Made by a program: the position numbers and the translations under genes. Positions 57,939 to 64,000 of a stretch of DNA of 64,000 bases are shown piece after piece (position 1 is the first letter of the stretch; every line of letters starts with the position of its first letter). The notes beneath the pieces are model-generated. The model made no database searches and was not told the DNA's origin. It saw only the letters and a list, made by a program, of their open reading frames with translations. Source of the DNA: Coniella vitis (lineage: Eukaryota > Ascomycota > Sordariomycetes > Diaporthales > Schizoparmaceae); NCBI GenBank assembly GCA_011317545.1, contig WUJK01000012.1:1439001-1503000 (forward strand), read 5' to 3'.

Positions 57939-59044
57939 CTTGTCGCCTGGCTTTGCGCCTTTCAGCAAGGCGTACACTCAAACGACGACAGGATCGTGGG
58001 AGAGGGGAATTGGGGCTTGAGGGTAGGTTGGAAAAGTCCTATGCAGACATGTCCCGACCAGTCGTGCTGCGAAGTTTGGAGGAGAAGGGAGGGCGTGTGG
58101 GTTTGGGCAACGCAATTTTTGCGGCAGACCGGGGCCAGTTTTTGGCGGGTGCGGGTGCGGGCGTGGGCATGGCAGAGAGAGAGCAGAGAGCGGGGCACGG
58201 TCCACCTTTGCAGCTGCTGGGCAAGCAAAAGGCTAAGCAGCCTGGCAGGCCAGAGCATCCAGAGGGAAGCTCCCCAGCTGTGACGACAGGACAGGGCTGA
58301 TTGGTACCTGCCGTGTCTTTGCTTGCCAGCTGATTCGCCAAGGTTCTGATTACATAATGCTCCAGAGCCAGAGAGATACCTCGGTACCTCGCTGGATTTT
58401 GGGCTCTCACAGGGCAATTTTCGATTTGGTGGCTTCTGGATGATCTTAGACAACTGCCTGCAAGGCCCGGTTAGGGCTGCTGCCGCTGCTTGTCAAGCGC
58501 CCGCCTGGCCCTAGACTCATTCATCCAATCTGAGCAAAGCATTGGCATTCTACTTTGATACATTGGGATATGCAGCAATCCAGCCAGTCCAGCCCGAGTC
58601 CAGAGGTATCTGGCCAAATCCACCTGGTACCATTCCGTCTTCCATGTGCTTCTCCGTCGCCAAATCGTCACTGATGGCATCGACTGCCTCACAATTGTCC
58701 CCCTTAGCCCTGCTGTACATAGTAACCGCTAGACCGCAGAGGGGCACCCGTGACAGTCTCCGATCTACCTCCATAGCGCGATCCCATGGCCCTGGCCCCG
58801 CTTGACACGCCGAACCTTGTCCCGTCTCCAGCCTGCGAATGACAAAGATCTATCCTCCGGTACCTTCACTGCGGACCGGCCTGCTTCTCGGCGTTGCTTC
58901 AACGAGCCATGTCGCCTACACAAGACGGGTATCTCGTTGCGTTGGTCCAAAACACAAGACGGTAGTGCTAGCTATGGAGACGGGTTCGGACTCGTCAGTC
59001 TGGAAGTGAAGGGGATGTCCCAAGGTCAATGGAGCCTCTGAGTG
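57939..59044. other. Intergenic region
   Basis: Promoter of Stm1 and 3' flank of the Zn2Cys6 gene. GC-rich with a GGGTGCGGGTGCGGGCG-type run at 58147-58163 and a 9-mer copy at 58716-58724. No gene supported. Confidence 0.6.
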
Positions 59045-60877
59045 CTAAGGGTTCAGCTGCTCTGCCTCTCGGAAACGCAAAAGTACGTCGCAATAGCGTG
59101 CTGGTGGCACCCATACCGAAGGCTGTTTCTCACGCGGCATGCGGGTGCTAATGGAGGACTCGGAAGGCGGAGAAGCAGATGCTGAGCTCGGCGTGCTGGC
59201 TTCACTGGCTTCACTGGCTTCACTGGCCTCGCTGGCTGGGCTGGGCTGCTTAGGCGCTCTGAGCCACGGTCCCATCTTGACCCACTCCATGAAGCCAGGC
59301 ACAACAGCACCAGGCCGAACGAGGAAGCCAACCTTGGTATAGTCGCAGACTGAGCCGTCGCTTTCGACACGGCGTTCCACAATGTCCGTCAAGTCGGCAC
59401 TCCGGATTCGAATGTCGTCCGGCGGTCTTGGTACGGCCGCCGCATTGGGATACTCTGGCCAGGCCGGGTCCAACGTAATGCCGTGTTCCAACTCAACGCA
59501 GCGAAACACAGCGCTGTACATGAACCGACTTTGAAATAAAGCCTCTCGATCATGCGACAACTGCAGCATATGTTGGAGCGCAGTCAGACGCAGGTCCAAA
59601 CGGCGACAAGCTCGTGCGACAAAGTAGAGCAACGGCATGAAGCCCATTTCGAAGATGAACTTGGGCCTTGATGCAGTGACCGTCCCGAACTTGTAGTCAA
59701 TGAACAGCTGGGAGAGTTGGAGCACCTGTTCGAAATCGTCGTCATAGCTGTCGTACACCAGCTCGTTGAAAGTCATGCAGCAGCAGGCCCAGATTTTGCC
59801 GACGAAGCAGTGCATCTCCCGCCACAAATTGTCGCTGTAATGCTCAGCTTCAGGTGAAGCATTCTCTCTGCGTTCCTGGTACTGTTGAGCACACGCAGTC
59901 ATCTCGTCTACTATCTGTCGCTGCTCTTGGAGAAGAGAGTCGGGCACAGGCCCTGATTTGGTGGTCTGAAAAGTGTATGCCAGGCCCTTTCGAATGAGCA
60001 AAACCGTCCGATGCACTAGCATTTCCCAATCTACGTCTTCATCTTCCATGTCGCTCTCTGTGATTGTGGGCTCGGGAAAGTCTCCAGCTTCAACGCTGAA
60101 ATAGTACGGAAGTGTGGCGAGACGGAGGAAGAACGGTCTCAAGAGTTTCCTGGCCCAGCTGGCGTCTCCTACGGGCAAGTCATTCCACAGGTTTATGCCA
60201 TGGCGGCAGTGCTGGAGGGCCACCAGCTTTTGGCCGCGCAAGGCCTCTATGGTGACAAATAGAAGGCAGACAAACAAAACGATATTGTTATCGACGTGCG
60301 GCGCGACCACCAGGCTCAATGCCTTGTTGTATTGTGTCAGCGCAACATTTTCGCGGGACACACTCAAGGCTGCAGGCGCGGTGTCGTCAAGACCCTCGTA
60401 AAGCGAGCTGATGCATACGAGAGCATGCCGCACAGCAGGCTGCTCATACGCAACCTGGCAAACAAAGTCGCTCCAAAAATCCTTCTTGGAGTGCCTGCTG
60501 AGCATCGGGGCAACCTGGTCTCGGAAGAAGGCCAAGGCTCTGATTTCTGTTTGGTCCATGCCATAAAAGACGTTTGGGGTGCGGCTTCTGACAACGGCTG
60601 TCGACACTTGGGCCGTCAAGAGCTCCTCCCAAGTGTACGCTGCCTGACCGACCGGCGGCGGCGGATACGAGCACGGCCGGTTCGCAGAGGCGCATCTCAA
60701 ACATTTCGGCTTGCCTTCATCACATTTGACTTTTCGGGCCCTTGTGATTGAATCTCAGCTTCCTTATTGAAGGCCATATTTTGATGTCTTCAATGTACTT
60801 TCAAGGGTACTAAAAGTGGAAACTCACTTGCAGGTGAAGCACCCTGTTCTGGATTTCGTGCTGCCCTTGCGTGGCAT
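59045..60877 (-). CDS. Zn(II)2Cys6 fungal transcription factor
   Basis: Binuclear zinc-cluster regulator of 581 aa. Exon 1 (60877-60828) encodes MPRKGSTKSRTGCFTCK; an 87-nt intron (60741-60827, GTGAGT donor) leads to exon 2 (60740-59045), which completes the cluster: C13-x2-C16-x6-C-x6-C-x2-C-x6-C, with KARKVKCDEGKPKC in the centre. The intron therefore splits the DNA-binding domain after the second Cys, a common position in fungi. The remainder resembles the DUF3468/Fungal_trans_2 regulatory region (FFRDQVAPMLS, VRHALVCISSLYE). Near the C-terminus four tandem Ser-Glu-Ala units and a Ser-rich linker precede the end. Targets unknown; no biosynthetic cluster adjoins it. Reading only exon 2 would hide the zinc cluster. 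Confidence 0.93.
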
Positions 60878-62453
60878 TCTGGGCTCCGACGAACTTCCCA
60901 CGTTTGTTTTGTTTGTTCTGCGCCAGTCAATCAAGTCTCAAACAGCTGTTGGTATTTATTTTCCCAGTGATTCCAAAAGATTGCGGGTGTTAATGCTGAC
61001 GCCGACAGTCCGAGACGGCGATTTCGGGTATGAAGCTGGGGAGAAGAACAGTTACCAGTAATGTGGAAGTGCAGCTAATAAACGCCACCATAGCAGGGGA
61101 TACTATCATATCTAAAGACCAGGAAAAGGGACCACGTCTTCAGGATTCTAGCGCTGACGCCTTGCAGCCCTCTGGCACTCAGCCCCGTGACAGTGGCAGT
61201 GAAGTATCCTAGCCCTGTGGGCACTCTCCGGGCAGTTGACGATCTCGGGAACAAAAGCCTTGCATGTTTTGACAATGAAGACCAAACTCGACTGCTGCTG
61301 CTGATCGTCAATCCTGGGGCTAACTAGTGCCTCCCTCTGGCAGCGAATACCGAGTGAATGCATCCAGAGCCTGGGACGTCATCTCTGTTTTTCTCTCCCA
61401 TTTTGCGCCGCCAACCTCTGTCCCCTCAATGATTCGCTAGTCGACTGCATAGTATTATGTACTATGTAATGCTCATGCTCCGTCAGCCATGACTGTTGAT
61501 TCCCCCCAGATGATGCTTTCTGTTTGTCAGGATTACGGGATATGTATAGTATGCGCCCCGCGTTCAAAGGATTCAGAAGCTGCCATTCCCCTGAGCGTTC
61601 TTATTGCTTGTTCTTCTCCTTCTTTCCCCCTCTTGCCTCTGCGTCCTCTGGTTGGATCTAGGTGGAAGCCATTCACCCAGAGTTAAATTGCCATGTCTGC
61701 ATGTGTACGCAGTACTCGGTGCGCAACGTGTTTGTGGAGGCGCAGGCTGCAGCAGTTCAATACTCCCCGTTCCTTTGGTACCCTAATTTGGACTACCATG
61801 CATGACTGTTACGAGAAACGTGACCTATCAGGATCAAAGTGAGGTCCTGTACCTCATCACTGGAGGAAGAGCATGCCGTTCAGAGGTACCCGGAAGCATG
61901 TATCACACTCTGTTTGCTTTTTGGAGGGGGGGGGGGCTTCGCCACACATGTATACGTGTATAGGAATAGCTCGTGTGAAGTGTTTTGTGTTGTTAGCATG
62001 GAACCTGACGTTGCAGTGGAGCATTTCATGATGGCATTTTAAATAAGAGAACATTGCAAAATAAGAATTGCACATCTCTGGCAAGTCTGTTCAGCATTGG
62101 GCTGGTATCGAGAGACTGTATTGAAAATCTAGAGAAGGGACAATAGCGTAAGCGAACCAAGATTCAGGCCTTGAACTCTGAATAATAGGCTTGAATTTAG
62201 GAATTATTCTCGGGCCGTTTAAGTTTATGCTGTGCCGCAACGCAACGTCTGCAATCCTTGTTTTCAGCAAAGATGAATCCTGGAGAAGCATGTGCTCAGA
62301 ATACATGCATACTCTAGACCGATCTGATCAACGAGCAATCGGGAGCACACCATCGGCAGCGAAGTGTTATATATCTACAGTTCCTCTTCCAATAAGAACA
62401 CAGTCGTAAATACAAAAGGTCTAGATCCATATTCAACCCTCCTACCACCATTA
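60878..62453. other. Intergenic region
   Basis: Promoter of the Zn2Cys6 gene and 3' flank of the O-fucosyltransferase-like gene. It holds a 9-mer copy at 61460-61468 and a G10-11 run near 61925. No gene supported. Confidence 0.6.
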
Positions 62454-63733
62454 TCACGGCCACATAGCATCCCAAATGAACAGCCAGTGATCATAATACT
62501 TCTCCATCGGCCCAACGATAAAACTCCTTCCATAACCCCCAGGTCGCAATTTATACGGCCTCGTATACAAGCCGTCTGCCCGCAAATGTCTCTTTTGCGT
62601 CAGCGAAATCGAGAAGCTGCTCCGTCCAATGCCTGCAAAGTAATCCGCCCCGGCAAGCACAATATAGTCCACAAGCCCTTGCTGGTCCCAGCTCAGAGCG
62701 TGCAGCTGTGCGAGATCCTCGCCCTGCAGCAGATCCTCTTTGCTGACGAGCGTCATGCCGAGCTGCTCGCGTGCGGCGGCCTCGAGCTTGTGTGTTTCGT
62801 TCAGGTCCCCCGACGCGACGTAGGCGACGGTGAAGCCGAGGTCTTGGGCTTTGCGCAGGTAGCCTGTCTGCTGTTCTTCGTACGAAGGCCAAAACGCTTC
62901 GGCGTCGGCTTCCGAGCGGAGATGCATGCCCATGAAGGGGGCATCGCTAAATCGGACGGGCGTTTTGAGGTTGTTGTTGTTATTGTAGTACTTCTTGTTG
63001 GGGCGTTTACTGCTGTCGCTTCCGCCTGCTGGCCCGGGGGAGGAGAAGACGTGTTGCGCGTGGTGTTCCCGTGCAAAGGCTTGCATATTGGCAAGTGCCT
63101 TTTTGCCCAGTCGCATGATGGTCTTGTTGAATTTGCAGAGGCCGCCAAAGGTGTTGGCCAGCTCGGGGCCGTCGCGGAAGACGGGCCACTCCCACAGCAC
63201 GCCGGGCCAGGTGTTGCCGCGGAAGAGGCGAGGGTGCGCTGGTGATGGTGGCATGCCATTCTCGGGGTTTCTGATGTGTTCTCGGAATCGGACTGTTTGG
63301 AAGGTTTTCTGTCGTGTTAGTGAACCGTGGTCTCCTCTGCAGCCTGTTGTATGTATCACAAAACGCGTCTGTCTGGTCTTGTGCAAGGCAAGCCAAGTCT
63401 GTGTCTTGTACGAGGACAACAACAAAGAAACAAACAAACTTGAAGGCCGGGGGAAAAGGGGTGGAAAGACGGAAAGCAACGAGAGAAGCTCACCTCCAAA
63501 CCGATCAGACTGGTGATCCAACTCTGCGAAATCACATCGATCGCCGTCGATGCGACTCAACTGCCGCGGATCCAATATTTCCACCTCGGGCTCCCGCTCA
63601 TCTGCCTCTGCTGTTGTTCTTGTGGCGGCTGCTGCCACCAACTCCCTCTTTCTGTTTTCCTCTTCTTGTTCCGCTTCCTTTTCCTCTGCCTTTTCTTTTT
63701 CTTCTTCTTCTTCTTCCGTGTCGTCGTTTTCCT

Positions 63734-63769
<36 letters not shown>

Positions 63770-64000
63770 CCACATACCTCACATTCGGCACCGTCGTCCA
63801 GTCATCGTAAATCGTCATCTGCGGACAATTCTCGCCCATTGCCGTGCGGAAATTCTCCTCATCAAACAAGTACCCAAACGGCCTGAGATCCTTGCCCCCG
63901 AAGATGGCCTTGATGTCGTCGTCGCGGCGCTTCCGGATCCGCGGCATGACGAGCCCCGAGGCGCCGGCTTCAATGGCGTACCGGACACAGGTGAGCATGA
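62454..64000 (-). CDS. O-fucosyltransferase-like protein, 5' end beyond the window
   Basis: C-terminal part of a fungal protein resembling the GDP-fucose protein O-fucosyltransferase superfamily. Read from the window edge: CVRYAIEAGASGLVMPRI (family start region), NCPQMTIYDD, then an 11-Ala run, an acidic Glu/Lys tract, and the glycosyltransferase core with FRGNTWPG, FMGMHLRSEADAE (the H-L-R motif), TVAYVASGD and DYFAGIGRSSFSISL, ending at the stop at 62454. At least one intron lies around 63290-63490, where the open frame becomes hydrophobic and unlike the family (donor GTGAGC near 63491, acceptor ACGACAG near 63316), but that pair does not keep phase, so the junction is unresolved. Probable Golgi or ER enzyme by homology; acceptor unknown. 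Truncated by the window, not biologically. Confidence 0.78.
63736..63768. repeat. Trinucleotide run encoding 11 alanines
   Basis: Eleven GCA/AGC-phase units, read on the minus strand as GCT codons for polyalanine inside the O-fucosyltransferase-like gene, directly before a Glu-rich tract. Confidence 0.9.

Noticed and set aside
62364..63245. 293-codon plus-strand ORF
   Set aside because: Antisense to the O-fucosyltransferase-like gene; its length follows from the codon bias of the real strand and it has no domain.
1..64000. CRISPR arrays, operons, ribosome-binding sites
   Set aside because: Spliceosomal introns and gene families show a eukaryotic nuclear genome; no regularly spaced repeat-spacer pattern exists.
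1..64000. Biosynthetic gene cluster around the MFS transporter and Zn2Cys6 regulator
   Set aside because: No polyketide, peptide, terpene or tailoring enzyme lies nearby; an Stm1 gene separates the two.

Overview
The window is nuclear DNA of a filamentous ascomycete. Genes are well spaced and carry several short introns (about 50-200 nt) with GTRNGT-like donors and CTRAY-type branch sites just before CAG/TAG acceptors. The gene set is typical of Pezizomycotina: a DUF4045-gelsolin protein, a DENND11/LCHN-like protein, a Zn(II)2Cys6 regulator, a Pap1-type bZIP and the long form of tRNase Z. Sordariomycetes, perhaps Hypocreales, is my best guess; no rRNA or lineage marker is present to prove it. 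There is no CRISPR array, operon or prokaryotic element.

Layout, left to right: lysophosphatidic acid acyltransferase (-); DENND11/LCHN-like membrane-traffic protein (+); large GNAT acetyltransferase (-); ARL2 small GTPase (+); a 1681-residue DUF4045-gelsolin protein (+); Mediator subunit Med10 (-); a small putative lipid-anchored protein with a G-alpha-like N-terminus (+); a LIM-like zinc protein whose reading frame changes twice (-); a disordered basic protein with a KEN box and a NuSAP-like motif (-); a 6.9 kb gene-poor interval (27.5-34.3 kb) holding degenerate tRNA-like sequence; a bZIP factor (+); tRNase Z (+); a poorly resolved interval at 40-44 kb with two weak ORF candidates (-); a LAMMER kinase (-); another gene-poor interval (46.6-51.2 kb); sideroflexin (-); an MFS transporter (+); an Stm1-type ribosome-binding protein (-); a Zn2Cys6 regulator (-); and an O-fucosyltransferase-like protein (-) cut by the right edge.

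The genes are mostly conserved, unrelated housekeeping functions: lipid synthesis, traffic, tubulin/ARL2, actin, transcription, tRNA maturation, splicing-kinase signalling, mitochondrial transport and ribosome protection. I see no biosynthetic cluster. Several neighbours are divergent pairs with a shared upstream region (acyltransferase/DENND11, GNAT/ARL2, sideroflexin/MFS). Exon boundaries were placed by hand from splice signals and frame agreement.

The most unusual signal is not a gene. A 9-mer, TACATAGTA or its reverse complement TACTATGTA, occurs 16 times exactly where about 0.5 would be expected by chance, always outside the confident coding exons and sometimes as overlapping, hairpin-capable clusters. 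Second in interest are the G-alpha-like lipidated small protein, the frame-broken LIM gene with a Cys-to-Tyr ligand change, and the 28-residue tandem module in the gelsolin protein.
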